A DNA stretch of 64,000 bases from Tetrapyrgos nigripes. Its lineage: Eukaryota; Basidiomycota; Agaricomycetes; Agaricales; Campanellaceae. How positions within the stretch are numbered: position 1 is the stretch's first letter; the number at the start of each line of letters is the position of its first letter. Below, piece by piece: positions 12,246 to 22,551 of this stretch. A program made the position numbers and the translations under genes. The DNA lies in assembly GCA_013368315.1 (NCBI GenBank), contig JAACJM010000080.1:1-64000 (forward strand), written 5' to 3'. The notes under the pieces were generated by a model, which saw only the letters and a program-made list of their open reading frames with translations, did not search any database and had not been told where the DNA came from.

Positions 12246-12376
12246 AGTTACTTGTTCCGATACTCCTATTATGACCATTAACTCCAATGACAAAGACAAG
12301 GTGTAATTTGGCAGCCAGCTTTAACCCATGTGAAGTACAGGACTCTCTCTTAGCCAGTTGAGGGCTATTAGACCAC

Positions 12377-12386
12377 CTATAAATAG
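12377..12386 (+). promoter_or_regulatory. TATA box of the KDZ transposase gene
   Basis: CTATAAATAG lies 47 bp before the ATG at 12433, which is in a favourable context (CAATACAATGTCC). Position and sequence fit a core promoter with a short leader. Confidence 0.55.
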
Positions 12387-12432
12387 TTACCAGTTGTGCT
12401 GCATTGACAGATACTGTCATTCACTCAATACA

Positions 12433-15400
12433 ATGTCCAAGTGGAAGCAACCAGGCTTTCGTCAACCGAAAGCTGCCCACAAAATCAGGGTATCCGATCA
12501 TCGTCAAAAGTTCAACCACTTTTCTTCAAGTCTTACACAACAAGAGATGGATGCACACTATGCCATCTCAGCAAGGGAGGGGGAGGAGAGGGAGATTGAG
12601 GATGACAATATGGGTGTTGCTTTTGATTTGCATGAGGACTACAACAACAATTATCCCTCATTTCCGGAGGCCGAGATGGATACTACGCCCATCTTCTGTG
12701 ATCCGCAGCTGGAAGGGCTTAGCACCATTGAATCTCCAGATTCTGCCGGAATTCAAGTGACTCGGAAGCGAAATATCCATTCAGTAAGTGGGGTGCTTCT
12801 ATGGGGAATGATTATTCTAATCATTTGTCAGGACAACCCAGCCCGTGCCTGGCTACCTCATCGAGATCAGTACCTGGATGAAATGCTGTGGCTAGAGGGC
12901 CGTCGGGGCAATAAGGAAAAATGCGCCACCTGTAAAGCTCCTGGGTTGTTCCGATGTGTAGAGGATGAATATCAGGGTGGATTGCAGTACTGTGGTCTCT
13001 GCATAGTGAGCATGCATGCAAGATTGCCTTTACATTGGATTGAGGTGAGTGTTGTACATATCTGAGATCAGTTCTCCCTAACATTTACAGCAGAAATGGA
13101 ATGGCAAGTTTTTTGAAGGGACGTGTCTCAAGAATCTAGGGCTAAGGGTCCAGTTGCGCCACTCTGGACCTGGTTCGCGCTGCATCCACCCAAAGCAGGC
13201 ATGCCGTGGCGAGTTTACAGTGGTCCATGTCAATGGAATTCATCAAGTTGCACTGGACTTCTGCAGATGTTCAGACAACCATTCGCAGTCTAGTCAACTT
13301 CTTCGCTTCATGTGGTTTCCAGCTACACCAAAGGACCCTAACAGTGCCACCACTTTCTCATGTCTTTGATTGTTCCAACACCTTAATTGTCTGGGAAAGT
13401 TGCCTGTGTATGATTTTTACAAGGCATTAGAGATGATGACACGTAATAGGCAAGGGTCTGTGCCTCTGGTATGTGCTCATTCAGTTTATGGCATCAGAAA
13501 TTAATTATATGTGCCAGGATCGCTACCGTGCCGTGTTGCGAACCATGTATCAATGGAGAAACTTGAAGATGCTGAAGAGAGGAGGGCGTGGTCATTCAGA
13601 GTCAGGTATTGAGGGAACATTGCTTGGAGAGCTGGCACTTGAGTGCCCTGCTTGCCCACATCCTGAGAAGAATATTCCAGATAACTGGAAGGAGACAGGG
13701 CCTGAGTCTGCATGAGTGATCTTCTGTTGCCACCCCATAACGGGTTACGGGCTGGTGTCCAACACCACCCGTATCTTGCTATCGGATGGGCTGACATATA
13801 TTTCAGATTTCTCTACACGTTGTTTCTAGCCCTTGATGCCAACTTTCGTCTGCGAAATCGAGTTGTCTCTAATGAGCATCATAGTCCACTTTTGGGAGAT
13901 GGGCATGCATATCTCGTACCCAGCAGTCCTTACCGGGAACACATACTGCAACATGTTAATCAGGAAGATGTTAGTGTTTTCTAATGTTCGATATACACTT
14001 CTGATTCCGCATATAGATGAGCAGTTGCTCTGGTTTCCAGGCAATGCTATTGGCTAATCTTCGTAATGTGGCTGGCTTGCGGGTTAGTGGTATGGCTGGA
14101 TGTTGTTGTGCACGGCACAGGGTCTGGAGAGCATGTGGGCTTGGTGATCTGCAAAAAGGCGAAAGGTGATATTTGTCTGCTTCATACTTCTGTTGAACAT
14201 GTTGAAGGCTGACTTTATTGTCAAGATACTGCAACGTAGACTTCATCTTTTGGTGTACCATGAATGGAACGGAATATCTCTCCGTTGTCGTGTCCTATGA
14301 TATTTCCTGCCAGTGGAGCTGGAACTTCTGGAAGCGAATGGAGGAACTCAACCCCGAGTGGAAGTTTCGCTTTACGAGAACTGGTGTCAGGTTCATGGTT
14401 CCCAAATTCCACGTGAGGGCACACCAGCCTGAATGTCATACGAAGTTTAACTTTGATTATGCACCAGGTTGTGGTCAGACCCATGGGGAGGTTATTGAGG
14501 AGGGATGGGCCGAGTCTAACAAGGCAGCAGCGCAGACTAAGGAGATGGGACCAGGAACAAGAGCCCAGACACTTGATGATATATTTGGTTTCCACAACTT
14601 TCGGAATATCGCCAATCTCGGTAAGTATCTTTCTCACATGAGCTGATCAGATGCTGATTTTGTCCAGACAAGATTTTAGTGAAGCGTCTGATTGCGGCAA
14701 TAAAGGAGTTTGATCGCCATGAACGTGATTTCAAACAATTTGATGATGGACTGGAAGGGAGACGTTGGACAAGTGGAAAGCACAGGTTATTGTGTGGGAG
14801 CAAGATCATGCAACATTTTGTCCCTATGAGGATGAAAATCAAGGCAAGTGTCAGGTCAATATGTTGGTATGTATTTGCTGATATCAAAATAGTTAATGAA
14901 AAGGACCAGTTCAAGGTCATACAAGCAGAGATGACACAAGAAGAATTAATCAACATGCAGAATGGACATGTTCAATATGCAAGCAGCCCTTCTATTTTTT
15001 TAGCCACCGGTATCGAGATACAGGAGGCTCAGTAAGTGGATGTACAGCTTAATTGGGGATCTTACTTAACATGATCTGTTCTTTCAAGGCGTCAATTACA
15101 ACTCTTCATTGCAACAAATAAATATATAACTCCCACACAGAATCTAGAGCTACAGAAGCATCGAGCTACCCTGCTGAAGCGGATAACAACATTCCGGGCA
15201 CTACAAAGACTTCTGATGCCTGCTATAGCCAATGTTCTCTCCCCTGAACTCATAAAAAACATCAATGATCCCGACATCTCACATCCAGAAACAATTCCAC
15301 TATGCCTCCCCTCGGATTGTGGCACACCGTCAGCCCGGAATCGTGCATGTATCGGAGATTTGCCCAATATTGAGGCACGTTTGCGTATTTCGGAAGCCTC

Positions 15401-16350
15401 GGATGCATTGGAGGGAGTACGAGATGGGCTGCATACAAGGACAATGTCAGCACGTTTCAAGCTGCGGAACATCACTGGGCAGGTTGGAAGTGGAAGAGCG
15501 AGTGGCGTTTTGCGGCAGATAGATATCCGGATTCACTCACAGAAAATTCGGTACCGATTAGCGCGTTCGGCAATAACGAGATTGGCAGGTTCAGGGGGAA
15601 ATTGGGAGACTTCTGCATGGGAGAAATCATTGGCAGAGTTGAAAGATGAAGATGTGCGTGGAATCAATGAACGTGCATTGAATAAGGAGGAGCTGGCAGA
15701 GAGAGTGGCACAAGTAGCGCGTCTGGAAAGAAGTGAGAGTGACGATGAATACTTTATTGAAGAAGGGATTGTCTCTCGGGTAAGAGGGGAGAGCCGAAGA
15801 ACATTGTCATGGATATGGTATGATCCTCAAATTTCGGAAGAAGACCCGGAATTCCGCAATGGTAATTTCAAAATCAATCTTGGGAGCTTCACTGACATCA
15901 TTTTCATTTGGGCTCCTGGTGGCTGCAGTTATACGCGTCGAATGGTGTAAGGCAAGGACGAGGATGTTGCGTTGGCAGGAGGAGGTTTTGCTGCTGGGGG
16001 AAGAGATCAGACATATGTCTGAATATATGAACTGGAAGGCAACATGGTGGGAGGCAAGGAGAGTTGGGCTACCAGGAATGCGAGTCAGCAATTTGGAGAA
16101 TGCTGATGCTGACTCAGAGGGGGTTCCAAAGGACTTGGCAGAGGGGCTCAATGCTTATGCAAACCAGCAGGCTCATCTCACGAGGACTCGGGCGGCGGAA
16201 AATTTGGCCACATGTGAGTCACTCCTGAAGCATGCGGAAGCAGTGTTATCAGGCCGGCAGAATTTTGAGACTCTCACGATTGAGCTGGAGGATACCCCAG
16301 AGGCCGCCGTTGATGAAGACGTAGTTCGTAATGCAGAAAATGATCTATAG
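12433..16350 (+). CDS. KDZ (Kyakuja-Dileera-Zisupton) transposase with CxC2-like cysteine cluster
   Basis: MSKWKQPGFRQPK opens the protein. After an intron (GTAAGTGG to TTGTCAG) comes the cysteine cluster typical of fungal KDZ proteins: CATCKAPGLFRC, then YCGLC and LPLHWIE. Further blocks match the KDZ core: CPACPHPEKNIPDNW, LALDANFRL (first acidic residue, about 13834), MAGCCCARHRVW, GDLQKGERYCNVDF across an intron, SYDISCQW (second acidic residue, about 14300), VPKFHVRAHQPEC, GCGQTHGEV with EEGWAESNK (glutamate region), and FGFHNFRNI. The C-terminal half holds RYRLARSAITRLAG and DEDVRGINERALNKEE, also usual for the family, ending NAENDL at 16350. The protein would act in the nucleus as a DDE-type DNA transposase. 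The junction at about 13715-13806 contains a TGA and no clean donor, so the copy may be inactive. Terminal repeats were not located. Confidence 0.9.
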
Positions 16351-16369
16351 TTGTTGTCTACTTTTACCC

Positions 16370-16852
16370 CCAGAATTCCTACATGCATTTCCGGACTCTA
16401 GTCATTGCCTTTGAGGATGAAAAAGCCCTTGACCCAAAGATTTTTGAGGACTGTATGCAATGGTGAGTAGATTCATTACATTTTGTGGCTAGGGCTCAAA
16501 AGACGCAGCCAGGAAGGTTGGCCAGCAGAGATGATTTTCTGCAATCTGCATGGCGTGTGGCTGAGGGTGAAGAGCGAACAGAATGAGGAGGCGTCAAAGT
16601 GAGTGGTCCATTGCGACTAATATGAGTGTTCTAATGTTGCTACCCTCCAGCGAATGGGTTTATAGCTACTTTCGAGTGCTGACCAAACATGTTAGGACTC
16701 TGGGAGAGGACTTATTTGACAAGGAGTTGGACAAGTGGCAGGAGAGGATAAATGCAAAAGAGGCTAAGGAGGAGGCAGAAAAAGTGAGAAGGGAGGAACA
16801 AAGGAAGAAGTGGCAGGCAGAGACTAGACTGGAGTTGTCAGATTCGGAGTAG
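16370..16852 (+). CDS. Short charged coiled-coil ORF downstream of the KDZ gene
   Basis: An exon-like block reads RTLVIAFEDEKALDPKIFED and a second one WVYSYFRVLTKHVRTLGED followed by a Lys/Glu-rich helix (KEAKEEAEKVRREEQRKK) ending LELSDSE at a TAG. The start and the join between the blocks are not resolved. It could be a separate small gene of the KDZ element or an alternative 3' end of it. Confidence 0.35.
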
Positions 16853-17463
16853 CTCATTGTCAAAGGATTGTAGACCATCCGTAACATGATTCCGGATGGC
16901 CTGTCTTGATTTTCAAACCACCCATATCTTGATGTGGGCTGGGTAACGCGAAAGTAGATAAAACTAAACATTAAGACTCGCTGGCATCAGGCTGCTTTTT
17001 CCCCCTTTTCCCTATGTAAACCTTCCAAGCATAAGTTTCGGCAGCTTCATGCAAAATATGGAAGTAACTGTAGGTGCTGGAATAATCACACATTTTATTA
17101 CAAGGGTGGTAAAGATTGGTGAATACTCACATAACGTTGAACTCTTCATCCAATTCCTGTTTTACCCGTAGCCAGAGACCATGGTCGTTACAAAAGATAA
17201 GGGTATTTCCCTTTGCTACAGAGCTGTGGGGGGAGTGGGGGATGAGAAGCTAAACCAAAAGACCATGCACTGCTCACCATTGCTCACAGTCCTCAATAGT
17301 GAGAGGATCACATGGAGGGTCTGGGGAAAAGGAAAAACAACGTGTTTCAAACTGGACCGCGGAACGAATTGGCAGGGACATGAGGGTGAGGTGCAAGGGT
17401 AGGTCAATAGATGCAAACAAAAAAAAAATAGAACAAGGTAATTGGAAAGGGAAAAAAATAAGC
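16853..17463. other. Gene-less stretch
   Basis: No supported gene. On the minus strand the segment just left of 17463 contains T-runs (visible as AAAAAAATA at about 17450 and an A9 run near 17420) that would terminate Pol III transcripts leaving the tRNA-like sequence at 17464-17535. Confidence 0.5.
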
Positions 17464-17535
17464 GACGCAAGAGGTTTGAACCTCTGACCTTTCAAGGGCT
17501 AGAGTACAATAAACTGTTGCACTACAGGGACGTTC
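17464..17535 (-). other. tRNA-like sequence (possible tRNA pseudogene or SINE head)
   Basis: Read on the minus strand this has TAGTGCAACAG, close to an A box, and AGAGGTTCAAACCTCT, a T-arm with a five-pair stem and TTCAAAC loop that fits a B box. GTGC and GTAC can pair as a D-stem. The CTTGAAA loop would give an anticodon UGA (serine), but the anticodon stem has mismatches, the variable region is missing and the acceptor stem is poor. A T-run follows on the transcribed strand. It is more likely a degenerate tRNA or tRNA-derived SINE than a working tRNA. Confidence 0.4.
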
Positions 17536-17959
17536 AGTGTTTGAAGAAGTAAGTAAGTATGTACCGCCCTACTTTTTTCATTTTCCAGTAGTGGTCGGAG
17601 ACCTGTGCCTTGATGAGAGGCAAGATGTAAACCTGAAGGGGACAACCACATGGGAGGGTGGCAAAGGCTGGAAGAGAGGGCGGGAAGCGGCGGAGGGCGG
17701 GATGCAGTGGTGGGCGGGATGCAGCAGTAGGGGGGAAACGATGGAGGGTGGGAAATGGCAGTGGGGCACCTATCAACGACATTTGAATAGCCGAGCGCTG
17801 GTCGGGAAATAAGAATGATAACACCGGCTGCCGAGTACTGATGTTTATACTAGCGTGACAAAAAAAAACAATGATGTAACAGTATATACTAGCGTGACAA
17901 AATTACCGGATTCAAAGAGCATGCTTGTGACAGAATATAGGTTACCCTATGAGGTGGAT

Positions 17960-18240
17960 ATTGGTATTTTTGTTGTGCCGTACCTGCCGATCCCCATAAT
18001 TGTCAGAACAGCCCCCACCCACCCAATGCGCCCAGCGACCCACCCCGTAACAAGCTATGCCACTGAGCTGGCCATAGTGGTAAACCTCCACCGATAACCA
18101 GATTCTGGGCCTGGGAAACCTCCACCCATGACTAGTCTCGGGTACGTCATAGGGTGTCTCAGAATGCATAGATGCCATAATGCATAATGATTTTCTCGAA
18201 AGAATTTGATGCATTCTGAGATGTTCGACTGTATAAGGTT
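17960..18240 (-). repeat. Dispersed repeat, copy 2 (inverted relative to 2440-2690)
   Basis: The minus strand matches the order of blocks at 2440-2690: a GTCGAACATCTCA-like start, ATGGGTGGAGGTTTCC, GGCCAGCTCAGTGGCAT and a GGGTGGG end. It is diverged by point changes and small gaps. Confidence 0.6.
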
Positions 18241-18534
18241 CTGTCAATGTTCTCCCCACCCCAGTAGACGCCCATGGTCAATGGATCCGAATTGATACTG
18301 CAGTACTTATGCTATACGCTCGCTCAGCCACAGTAGCTAGTATAAGTATTATGTAGTTCACTGTCTATATACCTCAGAGCCCCAATTGTATTTGTCGCTT
18401 CACTTGTTCTACAAGTGCCTTCAGCGCCACTCAATTAGTCTCATAACTATAGCTCTATGTTGTCTCAAGGCTCAGTCAATAAACTGATGGCAACTAGCCG
18501 CCCATTGTGAGTCTATAGAAGTTCTTTCCTTTCA

Positions 18535-18918
18535 TAAATGAAGGGGTGTGGGCCAGCGCTGAGTGTGGCGGAAACGAGTCCAGTGAGTTCAAATTTAAGA
18601 TGCTAGACCACACTCCAGTGAAGATATTCAACGAAAAACGGATATTGCTAATTCAATTTCTGAGAAAAGTACTAGAGTGTAGATTATTGTGTAGAATTAG
18701 AGGCTCAGAGCTATAATCAATATACATGAGAAGAAGATACAGCCCTTGAGCTCTTGAAAAGGGAATACTTACAAGAATAGGGACGCATATTCTCTGTTAC
18801 CGGAGAAAATCGGAAAGAAATTTGATTGAGACAGACGGAGGAAATCGGGACAAACTCAACATAGCCACACGCGGAAACGCAGTGTAAAGAACTCGTCCTC
18901 ATTCTTCGGCCTCGTAAC
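18535..18918 (-). mobile_element. Short two-ended non-autonomous element A (Helentron-like)
   Basis: On the minus strand it starts GTTACGAGGCC (18918-18908), followed 25-40 bp in by GTTTCCGCGTGTGGCTATG. It ends with a GCCACACTCAGCGCTGGC hairpin region, GGCCCACACCCC and TTCAT at about 18538. The same two ends with the same orientation bound the elements at 21550-22551 and 61946-62162. The sequence at its minus-strand start side (ACTCTATAGCTTGATCC on the plus strand) continues the host block also present without the element near 58945. No coding sequence. Confidence 0.65.
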
Positions 18919-19582
18919 TCTATAGCTTGATCCAGTAGTTAATATATGCCCAAATTTACAATGCCGTGTCGAAAGCGTAATTGATTGGGTCCCGGATTTC
19001 ATCAACTTTTGACTAACTGCTCAATTAGCGTCCAATCTCGTCTAATCCTTATCGATATTTGGCTTTCTTCGCTCGCTGAGATCGGCTCGTTTCAAGATTG
19101 ATAACTGAGTATAGCGCCCGTCGTAAAATCCAATTGTTATGTTGCTTCTCTTCATGGTCACCTGCAAAAATCATACCCTTTTTCAAGCTTAAGGTTCTGT
19201 CATTCGTGGATAAAAATGGCGACGGAAATAGAGCTTGAGCGGAACTCTCACGTCTGTGGCACTGGATTACCTTCCTTCCTGACATATGCTATTGATTATA
19301 AGCGCCCACACACGTCTCGTTGGCCAAAAACCGGGAACACATTAGAGGTTGAATGTGTGCGATTGCAGAAATAGCTTTTACATGCACGACACGCGTACAC
19401 CAAGCCAGAAGTTAGAACGTTCATATCGCCATCAGTGCCACTCCTCAATGGATAAGGACGAAAATGATTCTGCCTCATGACCCGTTCCAGCAGTTTGGCC
19501 GTCAACCTTAGCACTGGTATGGTCCACGGAGGTCCGAGCAGCCCTGGCATTGATTAACACGTTCGTTCATTTCCGTTTCATA
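18919..19582 (-). repeat. Orphan copy of the gene A/B upstream region
   Basis: Nearly the whole segment matches 58943-59640, the region upstream of gene B, with a few substitutions and one deletion; a more diverged relative precedes gene A (31519-32000). Blocks such as TAGCTTGATCCAG, GCCCAAATTTACAA, GTTGGCCAAAAACCGGGAAC and CATGACCCGTTCC are shared. In the expected position for a gene (left of 18919) there is only element A, so the gene is missing here. Confidence 0.75.
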
Positions 19583-19592
19583 AGGCCCGTTG

Positions 19593-20121
19593 TAGTCTCC
19601 CCTAGGCAGACTGTCGAAACATGTTCCATGTATGGAGTCTGCTAGTACGCGCGTCGATTTTAGCCTTCAGCGGCTTATTAATATATGCTCAAAAAAGAAA
19701 TTTGGTATTTTCGTGTCTTCTGCATTCCTCTGTTGTTCCACAGCCTGTTTTCTTTGGTTTATTGTCTTCGTTTTGGAACTGTACTACCCGCACGAGGTTT
19801 AGAAGCCATTGTAGCCAATTTTTATCCCCACAAGACGACACAAAACCGCTCAGAGGGACCCACGGGAGATTCTTCGGCAATTACCGTAACCTCACCGTGC
19901 AAGCGACACGACTTACATCTCAAGAGTCTTTGGACTCCTTTGCCTCGAACAAGCTCTTCGGACGTGTATAATGGCCGGCCAGTATCCTATCTGTAGTTGA
20001 AATCCTAAAAACCACGCAGTAACATCACAAACTCAAAAGGTCAGCTCACGTGAATTTACTTTTTTGGGTTTATGACTAATAAGCTGCTGTAGGCTAAAAT
20101 CGACGCAGCTACTACAGGACT
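19593..20121. mobile_element. 529-bp TIR insertion with 10-bp target duplication
   Basis: AGGCCCGTTG occurs at 19583-19592 and again at 20122-20131. The paralogous site at 59642-59651 has it once, so this is an insertion with a visible empty site. Near its ends it carries long inverted repeats: 19636-19680 and 20077-20121 both contain CGTCGATTTTAGCC and CAGCTTATTA-like blocks. The right repeat reaches the boundary; the left one starts 43 bp inside, so the left tip may be rearranged. A 9-10 bp duplication and long TIRs fit a Mutator-like MITE. No transposase. Confidence 0.75.
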
Positions 20122-20437
20122 AGGCCCGTTGAGGTCGCAGTAGAAAAAGTGAATTGATGGTTCAATGTCAGTCTCCAGTGGCAAAATTCAATGAATAGCA
20201 GTAGTTCATGACAAAGGGAAGAAGAAAACAATGAGTAGCTGTCTTCCACAGTGAAAGAGGGACGTGTTTGTCTCGGGAAATTTTCATCCTATGTAATTGA
20301 TACTTTACGATATGTATAGACTATGTACATGATTTGGGAGATGTGGGCTACCCGCCAGGGGTACTAACCCATACCCCTACCCGACAAACCTGCCAAAAAC
20401 CCGTACCCGTCAGAGGGGTACGGGTACGCTTGAAAAT

Positions 20438-20484
20438 ATGAAGGGGATGTGGGCCGCCGCTTCGCGTGGCAGTAACGAGGCCCA
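20438..20484 (-). mobile_element. 3' terminal hairpin of the Helitron relic
   Basis: Minus strand: TGGGCCTCGTTACT, then the hairpin GCCACGCGAAGCGGCGGC, then CCCACATCCCCTTCAT. It lies 14 bp beyond the stop codon of the Helitron's last open frame (20498). The same end occurs in the short elements at 18535, 21550 and 61946, tying them to this coding element. Confidence 0.6.
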
Positions 20485-20497
20485 AGTTTTATTAGGT

Positions 20498-21549
20498 TCA
20501 TTTAAATTTAACATAAAGCGATATTGCTGCTTTTCTACCTTCATAATTTGTTACTGTTTCATCCTCACTAATTGGAGAGACTATTTGAGGGAGGCTGTTA
20601 TTCATGCCATCATAGATGTAATCTCCTCCATCAGAAAATGTTCTGAGAATAAAATGACTATCTCCAAAATAAATAACTGCTTTCAAATGATAGGATATTT
20701 GCTGCTGATTAACTGTAAGATTAACAAACTTATCAAGCTGTGTTGAGACATTTATTGGAATATAAAGTAGGAAAAATTCTGGGAATCTGATAAATTCAAC
20801 AATTGTCTCAAGTTCAGTATGACATGTTTGGCAATTCCATCCAAAAGGCTGGATGTAATTATCCAACCATTCCTGAGTAGAATGATATGCCCGTGTTGAG
20901 GTGTATAAAAGCATACTGTTTCTATCCTTCCATAGCTTGAAAGTATGGTCATTATTGCATACAACTCTTCGTTTAGAAAAGGGCATATCTGATTGAGTCA
21001 GTTCAAGTAGGACTTCGCCAACATCTGCATACTCACCATATGGAAAGGCTTCAGGATCAATGTGATGAAGACCAAGTCTTAAGCTTTCTCTGCAAGGTGC
21101 AAGGTCCACAGCATTAGACTGAAAGGCACTAGACAACTCTGTAGAAAGTATTTGTGTAAAATGAGATGCTTCTGTTTGAAAATTTTCTGAATAGTTAGAG
21201 TGTAAATAGTAAAGTAACATTATAGCACAATCATAGGCACAGCTATTATTGGACGTTTAAGAACTGAAGTGGTGGTGTAGATTCAGTAGAAGTGTTATTG
21301 AATTTAAGCCTCTTCAAAGGAACATCTGTATTTAATTCTTTAGAGCTACCTTTTCTTTTGAGACTCAAAGTTTGTAGGACATCAGTTGCAGCCCCTAGTG
21401 CTGGTTTGAAATTACCCCTCAGTTGTGTGGATTTCTTCTGTTGATGTTCTTTATCATCAGCAATGATACACCATCTTTCCCCAGAGTCAAAAGTATCAGG
21501 TAAAGGATCATTATCATTCCACACAATAGACTTGTGTGCAAAAGCAGGT
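20498..21549 (-). pseudogene. Helitron C-terminal cysteine-protease-like module (USP/ubiquitin-like protease fold)
   Basis: This is the last part of the Helitron polyprotein after the inserted element. It starts FIPAFAHKSIVWNDND and DSGERWCIIADD. Then comes a catalytic-cysteine-like box NNSCAYDCAIMLLYYL (about 21245-21195), a zinc-knuckle-like CQTCHTEL, and a histidine box with YHLKAVIYFGDSHFILR and YDGM, the arrangement seen in ubiquitin-specific or related papain-fold proteases. The frame changes by one base just before the cysteine box (PPLQFLNV then NNSCAYD), so this copy is broken. Cysteine proteases are known passengers of some Helitrons and Helentrons, but the role here is unknown. Confidence 0.6.
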
Positions 21550-22551
21550 ATGAAGGCTTTGTGGGCCACCGCTTCACATGGCAATAACGAGGCCCATATT
21601 TGATTAGTACATTTTCCCCCAGCATGCAAGAAATGGCACGGAGATCAGCCAGAGGAGGTCAAAACGTAGTTAGGAAATCAAATCCAGATTCTCGACCGAT
21701 ACTGCCTTTGCTGAGTGCCGATGGAAGCTATTGACCTTCGGGAATAACAATAACATCCTGAGGCTGAACCCTGGCAAATGGCAGAAAGAAGACCGGATGC
21801 CGACCATCCCAATTCTAGAGTATTATATTGTTATTGCTAGCTTGGAATTCAGGAGATAATCGGATAAGAGCCTGTACTTGGGCATCGACGAAAAAATAAG
21901 GTTGAGTACTTGAGACAACCGAAAATTAAGACAAAAAACTGTTATAGTGATTAGTGAAGTGCAGAAGGGTACACACCGTGCAAGCATCCAAGAAAGAGGA
22001 GTGACGCTTGACGATCAATGACACATGTTCGGGAATGCATCGAGGAGCGAAACGACATAGCCACAAGTAGAAACTGTGTGTAAAGAATGTTGTTTGTCTG
22101 ACTCGGATTTGACCAGAGATAGTCGAAATCCGGCATAGTCTAATTTTCCGACATTTTCTGAGGGAAAGGCTTCGAGCTCGGATTCGCTCAGATTTTTAGA
22201 TATCTTCAGAAAATACTTAGTCGGAATTAGTCGACGTCGATTTCACTGGGTATCAGGCTTTGAGATATAGGTATGGAAATGGAGAAGTGACATGCAGTGT
22301 GTACTGAGACGTAGAAGTAGGCCGAGCGAATGGTGAGGGTGGTGGAAGGATGTTTGGTGCGGTTGATTGCCTACAGCCTGGGCAGACAAATAAAGCTGAC
22401 ATAATATACGGGAACTGAACGGGACTAGTTCAGTACCGGCTCCTATCAAATTCCGAGCTGGAAATTAGTAAGAAAATCCGTATATCCAAATTGCATAGCC
22501 ACACGCGGAAACGTCAGATTATAAGAACGAGACCCTAAAGGGCCTCGTAAC
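21550..22551 (-). mobile_element. Non-autonomous element C inserted in the Helitron coding region (about 1.0 kb)
   Basis: The minus strand begins GTTACGAGGCCCTTTAGGG at 22551, followed by GTTTCCGCGTGTGGCTATG, and ends with GCCATGTGAAGCGGTGGC, CCCACAAAGCC and TTCAT at 21550. Removing the element approximately at these ends rejoins the helicase frame ...GKNFV to FIPAFAHKSIVW, so it interrupted a previously continuous reading frame. The interior has no gene. An additional CATAGCCACAAGTAG end-like motif at about 22053 suggests nested or rearranged copies. Confidence 0.7.

Noticed and set aside
17464..17535. Functional tRNA-Ser(UGA)
   Set aside because: Serine tRNAs need a long variable arm; here it is absent and the acceptor stem does not pair well.
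17537..17812. Overlapping frames on both strands in a purine-rich tract
   Set aside because: Low-complexity GGAGGG/CCCTCC sequence keeps all frames open by chance.
19296..19550. Minus-strand 84-residue frame shared with 59281-59472
   Set aside because: Both lie in a duplicated non-coding upstream block; the frames differ in length and start and are not conserved in the gene A copy.
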